Shown: positions 1-12,299, numbered from the stretch's first letter. The stretch: DNA of 64,000 nt from Phytophthora quininea (GCA_011947345.1 JAAVTG010000637.1:186001-250000); one strand, 5' to 3'. The notes: generated by a model not told the origin, from the letters alone. Translations and numbers: made by a program.

Positions 1-207
1 AAACCCAAAGACCCTCTCTTCCTCCGCGTCCGAGAGGCCCTGCTGCTCGTCGTCGTCAAGAGTCTTGGCACTTCGAAGAGATCTCTTCTCAGCTCCGGCA
101 TTGCTGGTTTCGCCAAGCGAGCGAGTCTGAGGTGGCGACCCGGTAGCAGAGATCACGGTAGAGCTCGCTAGAGCAACTACTGCCAGCAGAAGGTATTGCA
201 GACGCAT
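1..207 (-). CDS. RXLR effector, copy 1 (cut by window edge)
   Basis: Only the N-terminal 69 codons lie inside the window: signal peptide, RSLR motif, EER motif and the first residues of the effector domain. Position 1 corresponds to 3718 in copy 2, and the visible part matches it. The C-terminal domain lies beyond the left edge, so the state of this copy cannot be judged. Confidence 0.9.
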   Translation of the reverse strand, partial: MRLQYLLLAVVALASSTVISATGSPPQTRSLGETSNAGAEKRSLRSAKTLDDDEQQGLSDAEEERVFGF

Positions 208-252
208 CGTTCTTCTCGATCAACTTGAGCGGAGACTTGAGCGTGTGGAAGG

Positions 253-268
253 AAGTTTGAGAATGAGC
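253..268 (-). promoter_or_regulatory. Oomycete initiator element of effector copy 1
   Basis: Reading the minus strand gives GCTCATTCTCAAACTT, 14 of 16 positions of the oomycete initiator GCTCATTYYNCAWTTT, ending 46 nt before the effector ATG. The spacing fits a short 5' leader, typical of oomycete genes. Confidence 0.7.
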
Positions 269-1090
269 AATGGCAAACTGGGCCAGCAACCGATGCAGGG
301 CATCAAACTGACCGCTTGACAAGGGTGGTGGTTCATAGGTCCTCTATTATTTGTTATCTCTAACTAATAGATTCCAACAGCTTGGCAAGGGTGACGCTCG
401 TGGCACATCCGAAACGCGATCTTGCTGTCAGGCCTCGCGGAAGCGAGTTGAGTGGTGGAGATCGAGCAGCATACCGTGGCTGAGAGTGACAACGCGGGCT
501 TGTGCGTTCGCGAATATCTTCTGCGAGATTGTTGTTCAAGCACAAAGCTTCGGACGGTTGTGGCGTCGAGCCTATCGTGCATCCAAAACGTGTGATCATA
601 TCGACATCTCGTCAGCAATACGAGTGATTCGTCTCATTATTTTAAATGAGACGTCCCAACAGAATTCAACTCATATATGGCGGATGCACCAAGCGAGTTC
701 TCTCGTAGTGTCAACCCGCGTCGTGCAAGGCACGGGTAACTTCGGTATAAGTCAATTACAAAAATCATTAAAAAAATGTATCGCAACGATGAGTTTATCA
801 TTGGTGGCGAGATGGCGTACTTCGGAGACCTACGATGCAAATCCTATGCAAAGAGAACGTGCAAAACTGGATAGCACACGGGAGTAAACCAGCATATTCA
901 TTTGCCCCGCTTGATCTTGATCATTGGCAAACGACAACCCTACCACTTCGACCACAGTGCATCCACCCCAACAACAACTTGTTGTCAACAAGTGGTTCCT
1001 CCGATGAGGGAAGCGGATCAGCTATTCCACGCTTGACACGGCTAAGAGTGTCATTGAAACCAGCACGTGCTGGTAAGGGAGATGTTGGAG
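269..1090. other. Spacer between effector promoter and dynamin 3' end
   Basis: This non-coding stretch recurs in every unit (about 3986-4804, 7699-8521, 11416-12299, 15133-15955, 19134-20003 and 22971-23789). It has open frames in several registers, but none resembles a protein, and their ends change with homopolymer length between copies. A 9-bp hairpin (CGTCTCATT / AATGAGACG) lies near 628-651. One base (gcgaAtatc or gcgaGtatc, near 514) splits the copies into two groups: A in units 1, 2 and 6, G in the others. It presumably holds the upstream region of the effector and the 3' flank of the dynamin gene. Confidence 0.7.
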
Positions 1091-2110
1091 CTAGTGGAGT
1101 TCGAATAGTGGATATTGTGATTGGAAATTAAAATGTGTGGAGCTGCACTGACTAGCAGACCATTTCGATCTCCTTTTGGCACTGCCGAAGCAGACCAGCT
1201 CGCTCTTCAGCCGCTTGCGTGTGGCCACCTTCTGCTCCGAGTCTCCCATCAACCGTGCAAGCTTGTCATCGGTCACACTGTTCAATTCGCGAGCCATCCC
1301 AGCAGCAAATTGGCAGAGCACCAGATCGTTCAGCCGCATGGGGATCAAGTCCACGAACCGCGGCATGGCCACATCCAAATATGCTTGCAGTGCCATCTGC
1401 ATCTCGAGAGCTTCGCGGTCGTCCGTAGTCGGCGCAATGGATGCGATCGCTTTCATGACGTCTGCGAGTCGAGCTCTTCCGCACGAGTCCACAGGCACAG
1501 CGTCTTTCATTTGATCTTGCAGACCTCGCAGCCTCTTCTTGTCCATCTCGGAGAATAGTCGCTGGTCTTGAGTATAGGGACGGCTTTCTGCGGCGAGTAG
1601 TGTGTCCATTTCCTCCTTGGCAGCTTGCACCACGCAGTCAAGCACTTCAACCGAAGTATTCTTGATAAACTGCGCCACTCTCGACGTGGCGTGGAGTCCG
1701 GTGGTCACGAGGTCGGAGACCAACTTGGTTTGAATTCGATACCCGTCAAGAAGCTGCTGGGTTGGCCCTCCCCACTCGTCCACGCATTGGCGGTAGAGGT
1801 TGCAGAACACTTGATACGACGGGAAGATGGAGAGCTCGTCGCCACGGTTTTCGCGGATAAAGTGCTTCGTCGCCGCGAAGTTGTCGAAGCGCCATGTATC
1901 TGCAGCCAACCAACCCGTAAACTCCGCACAACGGACTAGCGTGCCGTTCACCTCGATCACTTTTACGCTGCACCATTCGCCATCGATGTCGACCTGGATA
2001 TCGACGACGCAACACCCGACGCTAGAGAATATGCTCAGGAAGCAACTGACCAAAACTTGTACAGGCAGCAGGACACTCGCTTTGGCCACTGGAATGCTGT
2101 CCAAAGGCAT
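1091..2110 (-). pseudogene. Dynamin 3' fragment fused to a new N-terminus, copy 1
   Basis: The fragment keeps the second half of the stalk and the GTPase effector domain of the complete gene at 23,790-25,992 but has lost the whole GTPase domain. Dynamin sequence stops at about 1998. Upstream, an open frame continues through antisense NYN-gene sequence to an ATG at 2110, giving about 30 unrelated, mostly hydrophobic residues (a run like VLLPVQVLVSCFLSIF) ahead of the dynamin part. The 3' end carries four T's (plus strand, near 1170) where copies 4 and 6 have five, so it reads past the KKEIEMVC ending and adds about 20 residues. Whether the chimeric frame is expressed is unknown; it cannot hydrolyse GTP. 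Confidence 0.85.
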
Positions 2111-3231
2111 GAACACGGTGCTGGACAGCTACGTCAAGAGTCTCCGGCACGTCCGACTGGTGTGTCTGGATTCGTGTTGGAAGAGCAGTCAATTTAAAGC
2201 GAACGTCCAAGTTAAAAGTCTAGACAAGTATATCAAGAGGCTGCTGACAGGACGACACACTGCAGCAGTGAAGCCGGAGCTCGAACGGAAAATGAGCTCG
2301 CCGTTGAGGAGGTCGGAGAGTTCTGGCAGTTGCAGTCCGACGAAGAGAGCGACAGATTTGTATCAAGAAGAACGACGAGCTGCCATGTTGGACCAGGAGT
2401 TGAGAGATATCGAGAGGCGCAAAGCGAGGTTGGTGGAACTGCCGACTGGGAAATACGCAGCAGGCAATCGCAGTCGATTCGTGTTTATGAATTGGGACAA
2501 TTGTACTACGTGCTGCTTGATCTGCTGGAAACGGTGGGGTCGTCCAAGAACAAGAACACGCTGGTGCTTGTCATGGGCGACGGTGCACTCGGCGGCAGTG
2601 GCGCCAACCAGAAGGAGGCGACACGAGATCTAGTGATGAGGTTTCTCGAGAAAAACTGGTTTCTCGAGATCCACTCGTGGTTGCATGCGCTAAACGACTG
2701 GTTTTTGGACATCCTGGAGCAATTTCAGCACCGCGTGGCAGTTAAACCGCTGGATGGTGACATTCACAGTCTCGTGTATCTGAAAGAGGATGAAGAGGAG
2801 GTCTGGGTAGATCCCGTGTGGCATGATCCCTCTAGGCGTTGTCGTGAATCACCGAGAGCAGAATCTCCGCTGATCCGAAGCGCTCCCCCTCTGCTTCGGC
2901 GTGGGATGTTGCCGCTATTCCGCCGGTCTCGTTGTTTCCGACAACTCCCAATTTGACGCTGGAGCAGAAGCTGGAGCAAAGGACGAGACTTGAGCAGGAA
3001 CGGAGAGAGCTGCTGGAACGGCTGCAGAAGAATCAGGAAGCGCTGGACGCCCTCGGGTTGGAGACTTGGTCCATGCAACTACTGCAGCAACAGCAGGAAT
3101 TCGCACGAGTCGCGCAGCAGGCGAGTGACAAGCAACTGGCGATGCGCATGGCACAAGAGGAAGAGATGCAATTGCGATTCCTGGACAAGTATGGGCAGGA
3201 TCAACGTGAGGAGCCATGGCAGTTTGCCTAA
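1999..3231 (+). pseudogene. NYN-domain protein, 3' part, copy 1
   Basis: The clearest coding part (about 2490-2800) gives VYELGQLYYVLLDLLETV, then LVLVMGDGAL and EIHSWLHALNDWFLDILEQF. This fits the second half of a NYN (PIN-like, limkain-type) ribonuclease fold, whose strands follow the pattern 'LVxGDG...W.vEv.sW...L'. An acidic tail and a Gln/Glu-rich coiled coil follow, ending in EEPWQFA and a stop at 3231. The 5' half, with the first catalytic Asp, is missing at the unit junction. The frame breaks near 2312 (AGAG against AG in the 17.2-kb unit) and near 2878. It converges on the effector gene 250 bp away. The complete gene would lie left of the window. Confidence 0.6.
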
Positions 3232-3480
3232 AGCTGTTGATGGACGAGTCTTGCCGCATTCTGTTTAAATCTGACTACGTAGTAGTTCGCTTTCACCCTA
3301 GCGAATGAGCGAGTTGTGGCGTTTTTTCGCGGCATTGCTTCACATGTTGGAGCTGGCCTCGAGCAGCGAGAATGACAGAGGTCTCGATAGGCGACCGGAA
3401 ATGAGCGAAAGCTGTAAATGAAAGCGCACAAACGTCTACATGTATTGAGCAAAGAGTTGCGAAGACCAGCGCCTTCCCCA

Positions 3481-3924
3481 TTAGTCCACAAGGTGCGGGT
3501 ACTTCTTGTAGTACCAGTCGCGATACTTCTCCCAAAACTGGAACTTGGGGTCGGAAGGGTTTTCGCCATTGCGCGCGAATCCCCAGTTGATATACAGGGT
3601 GCTGGGACTCGCGTCGGCGTCGTCAAAGTACTTGAAGTATTTCGTCTTGACCTTTCCCGCGTTGATGTTGGCCATCATCTTCTCCACCTTCTCGGCTGCA
3701 GTGAGAGGTTTTCCTCCAAACCCAAAGACCCTCTCTTCCTCCGCGTCCGAGAGGCCCTGCTGCTCGTCGTCGTCAAGAGTCTTGGCACTTCGAAGAGATC
3801 TCTTCTCAGCTCCGGCATTGCTGGTTTCGCCAAGCGAGCGAGTCTGAGGTGGCGACCCGGTAGCAGAGATCACGGTAGAGCTCGCTAGAGCAACTACTGC
3901 CAGCAGAAGGTATTGCAGACGCAT
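3481..3924 (-). CDS. Secreted RXLR effector, copy 2 (intact)
   Basis: This is a 147-residue secreted protein of the oomycete host-translocated effector class. Residues 1-21 form a signal peptide (one Arg, then a Leu/Ala/Val core ending near ISA). The translocation motif RSLR is at 42-45 and EER at 63-65, with the acidic stretch DDDE between them. The C-terminal domain of about 80 residues is rich in Lys and aromatics (KYFKYF, FWEKYRDWYYKKYP) and recalls the Trp/Tyr-rich helices of WY-type effectors, though I see no clear WY repeat. Effectors of this class act inside plant cells; the target of this one is not recognisable. Copies 2-5 encode the same protein, so dosage rather than diversity appears to be selected. 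It converges with the NYN fragment and has its own initiator element. Confidence 0.93.
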   Translation of the reverse strand: MRLQYLLLAVVALASSTVISATGSPPQTRSLGETSNAGAEKRSLRSAKTLDDDEQQGLSDAEEERVFGFGGKPLTAAEKVEKMMANINAGKVKTKYFKYFDDADASPSTLYINWGFARNGENPSDPKFQFWEKYRDWYYKKYPHLVD

Positions 3925-3969
3925 CGTTCTTCTCGATCAACTTGAGCGGAGACTTGAGCGTGTGGAAGG

Positions 3970-3985
3970 AAGTTTGAGAATGAGC
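3970..3985 (-). promoter_or_regulatory. Initiator element of effector copy 2
   Basis: The motif and spacing to the ATG match copy 1. Confidence 0.7.
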
Positions 3986-4804
3986 AATGGCAAACTGGGC
4001 CAGCAACCGATGCAGGGCATCAAACTGACCGCTTGACAAGGGTGGTGGTTCATAGGTCCTCTATTATTTGTTATCTCTAACTAATAGATTCCAACAGCTT
4101 GGCAAGGGTGACGCTCGTGGCACATCCGAAACGCGATCTTGCTGTCAGGCCTCGCGGAAGCGAGTTGAGTGGTGGAGATCGAGCAGCATACCGTGGCTGA
4201 GAGTGACAACGCGGGCTTGTGCGTTCGCGAATATCTTCTGCGAGATTGTTGTTCAAGCACAAAGCTTCGGACGGTTGTGGCGTCGAGCCTATCGTGCATC
4301 CAAAACGTGTGATCATATCGACATCTCGTCAGCAATACGAGTGATTCGTCTCATTATTTTAAATGAGACGTCCCAACAGAATTCAACTCATATATGGCGG
4401 ATGCACCAAGCGAGTTCTCTCGTAGTGTCAACCCGCGTCGTGCAAGGCACGGGTAACTTCGGTATAAGTCAATTACAAAAATCATTAAAAATGTATCGCA
4501 ACGATGAGTTTATCATTGGTGGCGAGATGGCGTACTTCGGAGACCTACGATGCAAATCCTATGCGAAGAGAACGTGCAAAACTGGATAGCACACGGGAGT
4601 AAACCAGCATATTCATTTGCCCCGCTTGATCTTGATCATTGGCAAACGACAACCCTACCACTTCGACCACAGTGCATCCACCCCAACAACAACTTGTTGT
4701 CAACAAGTGGTTCCTCCGATGAGGAAGCGGATCAGCTATTCCACGCTTGACACGGCTAAGAGTGTCATTGAAACCAGCACGTGCTGGTAAGGGAGATGTT
4801 GGAG

Positions 4805-5824
4805 CTAGTGGAGTTCGAATAGTGGATATTGTGATTGGAAATTAAAATGTGTGGAGCTGCACTGACTAGCAGACCATTTCGATCTCCTTTTGGCACTGCC
4901 GAAGCAGACCAGCTCGCTCTTCAGCCGCTTGCGTGTGGCCACCTTCTGCTCCGAGTCTCCCATCAACCGTGCAAGCTTGTCATCGGTCACACTGTTCAAT
5001 TCGCGAGCCATCCCAGCAGCAAATTGGCAGAGCACCAGATCGTTCAGCCGCATGGGGATCAAGTCCACGAACCGCGGCATGGCCACATCCAAATATGCTT
5101 GCAGTGCCATCTGCATCTCGAGAGCTTCGCGGTCGTCCGTAGTCGGCGCAATGGATGCGATCGCTTTCATGACGTCTGCGAGTCGAGCTCTTCCGCACGA
5201 GTCCACAGGCACAGCGTCTTTCATTTGATCTTGCAGACCTCGCAGCCTCTTCTTGTCCATCTCGGAGAATAGTCGCTGGTCTTGAGTATAGGGACGGCTT
5301 TCTGCGGCGAGTAGTGTGTCCATTTCCTCCTTGGCAGCTTGCACCACGCAGTCAAGCACTTCAACCGAAGTATTCTTGATAAACTGCGCCACTCTCGACG
5401 TGGCGTGGAGTCCGGTGGTCACGAGGTCGGAGACCAACTTGGTTTGAATTCGATACCCGTCAAGAAGCTGCTGGGTTGGCCCTCCCCACTCGTCCACGCA
5501 TTGGCGGTAGAGGTTGCAGAACACTTGATACGACGGGAAGATGGAGAGCTCGTCGCCACGGTTTTCGCGGATAAAGTGCTTCGTCGCCGCGAAGTTGTCG
5601 AAGCGCCATGTATCTGCAGCCAACCAACCCGTAAACTCCGCACAACGGACTAGCGTGCCGTTCACCTCGATCACTTTTACGCTGCACCATTCGCCATCGA
5701 TGTCGACCTGGATATCGACGACGCAACACCCGACGCTAGAGAATATGCTCAGGAAGCAACTGACCAAAACTTGTACAGGCAGCAGGACACTCGCTTTGGC
5801 CACTGGAATGCTGTCCAAAGGCAT
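4805..5824 (-). pseudogene. Dynamin 3' fragment, copy 2
   Basis: It encodes the same protein as copy 1, with the four-T extended C-terminus. The junction with NYN sequence is at about 5712 and the ATG of the chimeric frame at 5824. Confidence 0.85.
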
Positions 5825-6945
5825 GAACACGGTGCTGGACAGCTACGTCAAGAGTCTCCGGCACGTCCGACTGGTGTGTCTGGATTCGTGTTGGAAGAGC
5901 AGTCAATTTAAAGCGAACGTCCAAGTTAAAAGTCTAGACAAGTATATCAAGAGGCTGCTGACAGGACGACACACTGCAGCAGTGAAGCCGGAGCTCGAAC
6001 GGAAAATGAGCTCGCCGTTGAGGAGGTCGGAGAGTTCTGGCAGTTGCAGTCCGACGAAGAGAGCGACAGATTTGTATCAAGAAGAACGACGAGCTGCCAT
6101 GTTGGACCAGGAGTTGAGAGATATCGAGAGGCGCAAAGCGAGGTTGGTGGAACTGCCGACTGGGAAATACGCAGCAGGCAATCGCAGTCGATTCGTGTTT
6201 ATGAATTGGGACAATTGTACTACGTGCTGCTTGATCTGCTGGAAACGGTGGGGTCGTCCAAGAACAAGAACACGCTGGTGCTTGTCATGGGCGACGGTGC
6301 ACTCGGCGGCAGTGGCGCCAACCAGAAGGAGGCGACACGAGATCTAGTGATGAGGTTTCTCGAGAAAAACTGGTTTCTCGAGATCCACTCGTGGTTGCAT
6401 GCGCTAAACGACTGGTTTTTGGACATCCTGGAGCAATTTCAGCACCGCGTGGCAGTTAAACCGCTGGATGGTGACATTCACAGTCTCGTGTATCTGAAAG
6501 AGGATGAAGAGGAGGTCTGGGTAGATCCCGTGTGGCATGATCCCTCTAGGCGTTGTCGTGAATCACCGAGAGCAGAATCTCCGCTGATCCGAAGCGCTCC
6601 CCCTCTGCTTCGGCGTGGGATGTTGCCGCTATTCCGCCGGTCTCGTTGTTTCCGACAACTCCCAATTTGACGCTGGAGCAGAAGCTGGAGCAAAGGACGA
6701 GACTTGAGCAGGAACGGAGAGAGCTGCTGGAACGGCTGCAGAAGAATCAGGAAGCGCTGGACGCCCTCGGGTTGGAGACTTGGTCCATGCAACTACTGCA
6801 GCAACAGCAGGAATTCGCACGAGTCGCGCAGCAGGCGAGTGACAAGCAACTGGCGATGCGCATGGCACAAGAGGAAGAGATGCAATTGCGATTCCTGGAC
6901 AAGTATGGGCAGGATCAACGTGAGGAGCCATGGCAGTTTGCCTAA
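5713..6945 (+). pseudogene. NYN-domain protein, 3' part, copy 2
   Basis: It has the same two frame breaks as copy 1 (near 6026 and 6592). It lacks the 5' half. Confidence 0.6.
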
Positions 6946-7193
6946 AGCTGTTGATGGACGAGTCTTGCCGCATTCTGTTTAAATCTGACTACGTAGTAGT
7001 TCGCTTTCACCCTAGCGAATGAGCGAGTTGTGGCGTTTTTCGCGGCATTGCTTCACATGTTGGAGCTGGCCTCGAGCAGCGAGAATGACAGAGGTCTCGA
7101 TAGGCGACCGGAAATGAGCGAAAGCTGTAAATGAAAGCGCACAAACGTCTACATGTATTGAGCAAAGAGTTGCGAAGACCAGCGCCTTCCCCA

Positions 7194-7637
7194 TTAGTCC
7201 ACAAGGTGCGGGTACTTCTTGTAGTACCAGTCGCGATACTTCTCCCAAAACTGGAACTTGGGGTCGGAAGGGTTTTCGCCATTGCGCGCGAATCCCCAGT
7301 TGATATACAGGGTGCTGGGACTCGCGTCGGCGTCGTCAAAGTACTTGAAGTATTTCGTCTTGACCTTTCCCGCGTTGATGTTGGCCATCATCTTCTCCAC
7401 CTTCTCGGCTGCAGTGAGAGGTTTTCCTCCAAACCCAAAGACCCTCTCTTCCTCCGCGTCCGAGAGGCCCTGCTGCTCGTCGTCGTCAAGAGTCTTGGCA
7501 CTTCGAAGAGATCTCTTCTCAGCTCCGGCATTGCTGGTTTCGCCAAGCGAGCGAGTCTGAGGTGGCGACCCGGTAGCAGAGATCACGGTAGAGCTCGCTA
7601 GAGCAACTACTGCCAGCAGAAGGTATTGCAGACGCAT
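7194..7637 (-). CDS. Secreted RXLR effector, copy 3 (intact)
   Basis: Its protein is identical to copy 2 (147 residues; RSLR 42-45, EER 63-65). It lies 3713 bp from copy 2; the spacing differs from 3717 through small homopolymer changes in the flanks. Confidence 0.93.
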   Translation of the reverse strand: MRLQYLLLAVVALASSTVISATGSPPQTRSLGETSNAGAEKRSLRSAKTLDDDEQQGLSDAEEERVFGFGGKPLTAAEKVEKMMANINAGKVKTKYFKYFDDADASPSTLYINWGFARNGENPSDPKFQFWEKYRDWYYKKYPHLVD

Positions 7638-7682
7638 CGTTCTTCTCGATCAACTTGAGCGGAGACTTGAGCGTGTGGAAGG

Positions 7683-7698
7683 AAGTTTGAGAATGAGC
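7683..7698 (-). promoter_or_regulatory. Initiator element of effector copy 3
   Basis: The 16-nt element is the same as in copy 2, ending 46 nt before the ATG. Confidence 0.7.
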
Positions 7699-8521
7699 AA
7701 TGGCAAACTGGGCCAGCAACCGATGCAGGGCATCAAACTGACCGCTTGACAAGGGTGGTGGTTCATAGGTCCTCTATTATTTGTTATCTCTAACTAATAG
7801 ATTCCAACAGCTTGGCAAGGGTGACGCTCGTGGCACATCCGAAACGCGATCTTGCTGTCAGGCCTCGCGGAAGCGAGTTGAGTGGTGGAGATCGAGCAGC
7901 ATACCGTGGCTGAGAGTGACAACGCGGGCTTGTGCGTTCGCGAGTATCTTCTGCGAGATTGTTGTTCAAGCACAAAGCTTCGGACGGTTGTGGCGTCGAG
8001 CCTATCGTGCATCCAAAACGTGTGATCATATCGACATCTCGTCAGCAATACGAGTGATTCGTCTCATTATTTTAAATGAGACGTCCCAACAGAATTCAAC
8101 TCATATATGGCGGATGCACCAAGCGAGTTCTCTCGTAGTGTCAACCCGCGTCGTGCAAGGCACGGGTAACTTCGGTATAAGTCAATTACAAAAATCATTA
8201 AAAAAATGTATCGCAACGATGAGTTTATCATTGGTGGCGAGATGGCGTACTTCGGAGACCTACGATGCAAATCCTATGCGAAGAGAACGTGCAAAACTGG
8301 ATAGCACACGGGAGTAAACCAGCATATTCATTTGCCCCGCTTGATCTTGATCATTGGCAAACGACAACCCTACCACTTCGACCACAGTGCATCCACCCCA
8401 ACAACAACTTGTTGTCAACAAGTGGTTCCTCCGATGAGGGGAAGCGGATCAGCTATTCCACGCTTGACACGGCTAAGAGTGTCATTGAAACCAGCACGTG
8501 CTGGTAAGGGAGATGTTGGAG

Positions 8522-9541
8522 CTAGTGGAGTTCGAATAGTGGATATTGTGATTGGAAATTAAAATGTGTGGAGCTGCACTGACTAGCAGACCATTTCGAT
8601 CTCCTTTTGGCACTGCCGAAGCAGACCAGCTCGCTCTTCAGCCGCTTGCGTGTGGCCACCTTCTGCTCCGAGTCTCCCATCAACCGTGCAAGCTTGTCAT
8701 CGGTCACACTGTTCAATTCGCGAGCCATCCCAGCAGCAAATTGGCAGAGCACCAGATCGTTCAGCCGCATGGGGATCAAGTCCACGAACCGCGGCATGGC
8801 CACATCCAAATATGCTTGCAGTGCCATCTGCATCTCGAGAGCTTCGCGGTCGTCCGTAGTCGGCGCAATGGATGCGATCGCTTTCATGACGTCTGCGAGT
8901 CGAGCTCTTCCGCACGAGTCCACAGGCACAGCGTCTTTCATTTGATCTTGCAGACCTCGCAGCCTCTTCTTGTCCATCTCGGAGAATAGTCGCTGGTCTT
9001 GAGTATAGGGACGGCTTTCTGCGGCGAGTAGTGTGTCCATTTCCTCCTTGGCAGCTTGCACCACGCAGTCAAGCACTTCAACCGAAGTATTCTTGATAAA
9101 CTGCGCCACTCTCGACGTGGCGTGGAGTCCGGTGGTCACGAGGTCGGAGACCAACTTGGTTTGAATTCGATACCCGTCAAGAAGCTGCTGGGTTGGCCCT
9201 CCCCACTCGTCCACGCATTGGCGGTAGAGGTTGCAGAACACTTGATACGACGGGAAGATGGAGAGCTCGTCGCCACGGTTTTCGCGGATAAAGTGCTTCG
9301 TCGCCGCGAAGTTGTCGAAGCGCCATGTATCTGCAGCCAACCAACCCGTAAACTCCGCACAACGGACTAGCGTGCCGTTCACCTCGATCACTTTTACGCT
9401 GCACCATTCGCCATCGATGTCGACCTGGATATCGACGACGCAACACCCGACGCTAGAGAATATGCTCAGGAAGCAACTGACCAAAACTTGTACAGGCAGC
9501 AGGACACTCGCTTTGGCCACTGGAATGCTGTCCAAAGGCAT
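8522..9541 (-). pseudogene. Dynamin 3' fragment, copy 3
   Basis: The protein is identical to copy 1, in the four-T extended form. The junction is at about 9429. Confidence 0.85.
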
Positions 9542-10662
9542 GAACACGGTGCTGGACAGCTACGTCAAGAGTCTCCGGCACGTCCGACTGGTGTGTCTGG
9601 ATTCGTGTTGGAAGAGCAGTCAATTTAAAGCGAACGTCCAAGTTAAAAGTCTAGACAAGTATATCAAGAGGCTGCTGACAGGACGACACACTGCAGCAGT
9701 GAAGCCGGAGCTCGAACGGAAAATGAGCTCGCCGTTGAGGAGGTCGGAGAGTTCTGGCAGTTGCAGTCCGACGAAGAGAGCGACAGATTTGTATCAAGAA
9801 GAACGACGAGCTGCCATGTTGGACCAGGAGTTGAGAGATATCGAGAGGCGCAAAGCGAGGTTGGTGGAACTGCCGACTGGGAAATACGCAGCAGGCAATC
9901 GCAGTCGATTCGTGTTTATGAATTGGGACAATTGTACTACGTGCTGCTTGATCTGCTGGAAACGGTGGGGTCGTCCAAGAACAAGAACACGCTGGTGCTT
10001 GTCATGGGCGACGGTGCACTCGGCGGCAGTGGCGCCAACCAGAAGGAGGCGACACGAGATCTAGTGATGAGGTTTCTCGAGAAAAACTGGTTTCTCGAGA
10101 TCCACTCGTGGTTGCATGCGCTAAACGACTGGTTTTTGGACATCCTGGAGCAATTTCAGCACCGCGTGGCAGTTAAACCGCTGGATGGTGACATTCACAG
10201 TCTCGTGTATCTGAAAGAGGATGAAGAGGAGGTCTGGGTAGATCCCGTGTGGCATGATCCCTCTAGGCGTTGTCGTGAATCACCGAGAGCAGAATCTCCG
10301 CTGATCCGAAGCGCTCCCCCTCTGCTTCGGCGTGGGATGTTGCCGCTATTCCGCCGGTCTCGTTGTTTCCGACAACTCCCAATTTGACGCTGGAGCAGAA
10401 GCTGGAGCAAAGGACGAGACTTGAGCAGGAACGGAGAGAGCTGCTGGAACGGCTGCAGAAGAATCAGGAAGCGCTGGACGCCCTCGGGTTGGAGACTTGG
10501 TCCATGCAACTACTGCAGCAACAGCAGGAATTCGCACGAGTCGCGCAGCAGGCGAGTGACAAGCAACTGGCGATGCGCATGGCACAAGAGGAAGAGATGC
10601 AATTGCGATTCCTGGACAAGTATGGGCAGGATCAACGTGAGGAGCCATGGCAGTTTGCCTAA
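9430..10662 (+). pseudogene. NYN-domain protein, 3' part, copy 3
   Basis: The frame breaks are as in copies 1 and 2 (near 9743 and 10309). The coiled-coil tail ends in a stop at 10662. Confidence 0.6.
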
Positions 10663-10910
10663 AGCTGTTGATGGACGAGTCTTGCCGCATTCTGTTTAAA
10701 TCTGACTACGTAGTAGTTCGCTTTCACCCTAGCGAATGAGCGAGTTGTGGCGTTTTTCGCGGCATTGCTTCACATGTTGGAGCTGGCCTCGAGCAGCGAG
10801 AATGACAGAGGTCTCGATAGGCGACCGGAAATGAGCGAAAGCTGTAAATGAAAGCGCACAAACGTCTACATGTATTGAGCAAAGAGTTGCGAAGACCAGC
10901 GCCTTCCCCA

Positions 10911-11354
10911 TTAGTCCACAAGGTGCGGGTACTTCTTGTAGTACCAGTCGCGATACTTCTCCCAAAACTGGAACTTGGGGTCGGAAGGGTTTTCGCCATT
11001 GCGCGCGAATCCCCAGTTGATATACAGGGTGCTGGGACTCGCGTCGGCGTCGTCAAAGTACTTGAAGTATTTCGTCTTGACCTTTCCCGCGTTGATGTTG
11101 GCCATCATCTTCTCCACCTTCTCGGCTGCAGTGAGAGGTTTTCCTCCAAACCCAAAGACCCTCTCTTCCTCCGCGTCCGAGAGGCCCTGCTGCTCGTCGT
11201 CGTCAAGAGTCTTGGCACTTCGAAGAGATCTCTTCTCAGCTCCGGCATTGCTGGTTTCGCCAAGCGAGCGAGTCTGAGGTGGCGACCCGGTAGCAGAGAT
11301 CACGGTAGAGCTCGCTAGAGCAACTACTGCCAGCAGAAGGTATTGCAGACGCAT
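10911..11354 (-). CDS. Secreted RXLR effector, copy 4 (intact)
   Basis: Its protein is identical to copies 2, 3 and 5. It lies 3717 bp from copy 3 and has the same promoter. Confidence 0.93.
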   Translation of the reverse strand: MRLQYLLLAVVALASSTVISATGSPPQTRSLGETSNAGAEKRSLRSAKTLDDDEQQGLSDAEEERVFGFGGKPLTAAEKVEKMMANINAGKVKTKYFKYFDDADASPSTLYINWGFARNGENPSDPKFQFWEKYRDWYYKKYPHLVD

Positions 11355-11399
11355 CGTTCTTCTCGATCAACTTGAGCGGAGACTTGAGCGTGTGGAAGG

Positions 11400-11415
11400 A
11401 AGTTTGAGAATGAGC
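11400..11415 (-). promoter_or_regulatory. Initiator element of effector copy 4
   Basis: It is the same 14-of-16 match as in copy 2. Confidence 0.7.
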
Positions 11416-12299
11416 AATGGCAAACTGGGCCAGCAACCGATGCAGGGCATCAAACTGACCGCTTGACAAGGGTGGTGGTTCATAGGTCCTCTATTATTTG
11501 TTATCTCTAACTAATAGATTCCAACAGCTTGGCAAGGGTGACGCTCGTGGCACATCCGAAACGCGATCTTGCTGTCAGGCCTCGCGGAAGCGAGTTGAGT
11601 GGTGGAGATCGAGCAGCATACCGTGGCTGAGAGTGACAACGCGGGCTTGTGCGTTCGCGAGTATCTTCTGCGAGATTGTTGTTCAAGCACAAAGCTTCGG
11701 ACGGTTGTGGCGTCGAGCCTATCGTGCATCCAAAACGTGTGATCATATCGACATCTCGTCAGCAATACGAGTGATTCGTCTCATTATTTTAAATGAGACG
11801 TCCCAACAGAATTCAACTCATATATGGCGGATGCACCAAGCGAGTTCTCTCGTAGTGTCAACCCGCGTCGTGCAAGGCACGGGTAACTTCGGTATAAGTC
11901 AATTACAAAAATCATTAAAAAAATGTATCGCAACGATGAGTTTATCATTGGTGGCGAGATGGCGTACTTCGGAGACCTACGATGCAAATCCTATGCGAAG
12001 AGAACGTGCAAAACTGGATAGCACACGGGAGTAAACCAGCATATTCATTTGCCCCGCTTGATCTTGATCATTGGCAAACGACAACCCTACCACTTCGACC
12101 ACAGTGCATCCACCCCAACAACAACTTGTTGTCAACAAGTGGTTCCTCCGATGAGGGGAAGCGGATCAGCTATTCCACGCTTGACACGGCTAAGAGTGTC
12201 ATTGAAACCAGCACGTGCTGGTAAGGGAGATGTTGGAGCTAGTGGAGTTCGAATAGTGGATATTGTGATTGGAAATTAAAATGTGTGGAGCTGCACTGA

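Noticed and set aside
351..887. 178-codon frame in the array spacer, repeated in each unit
   Set aside because: Its composition is unlike a folded protein, its end changes with an A-run between copies, and it overlaps no known domain.
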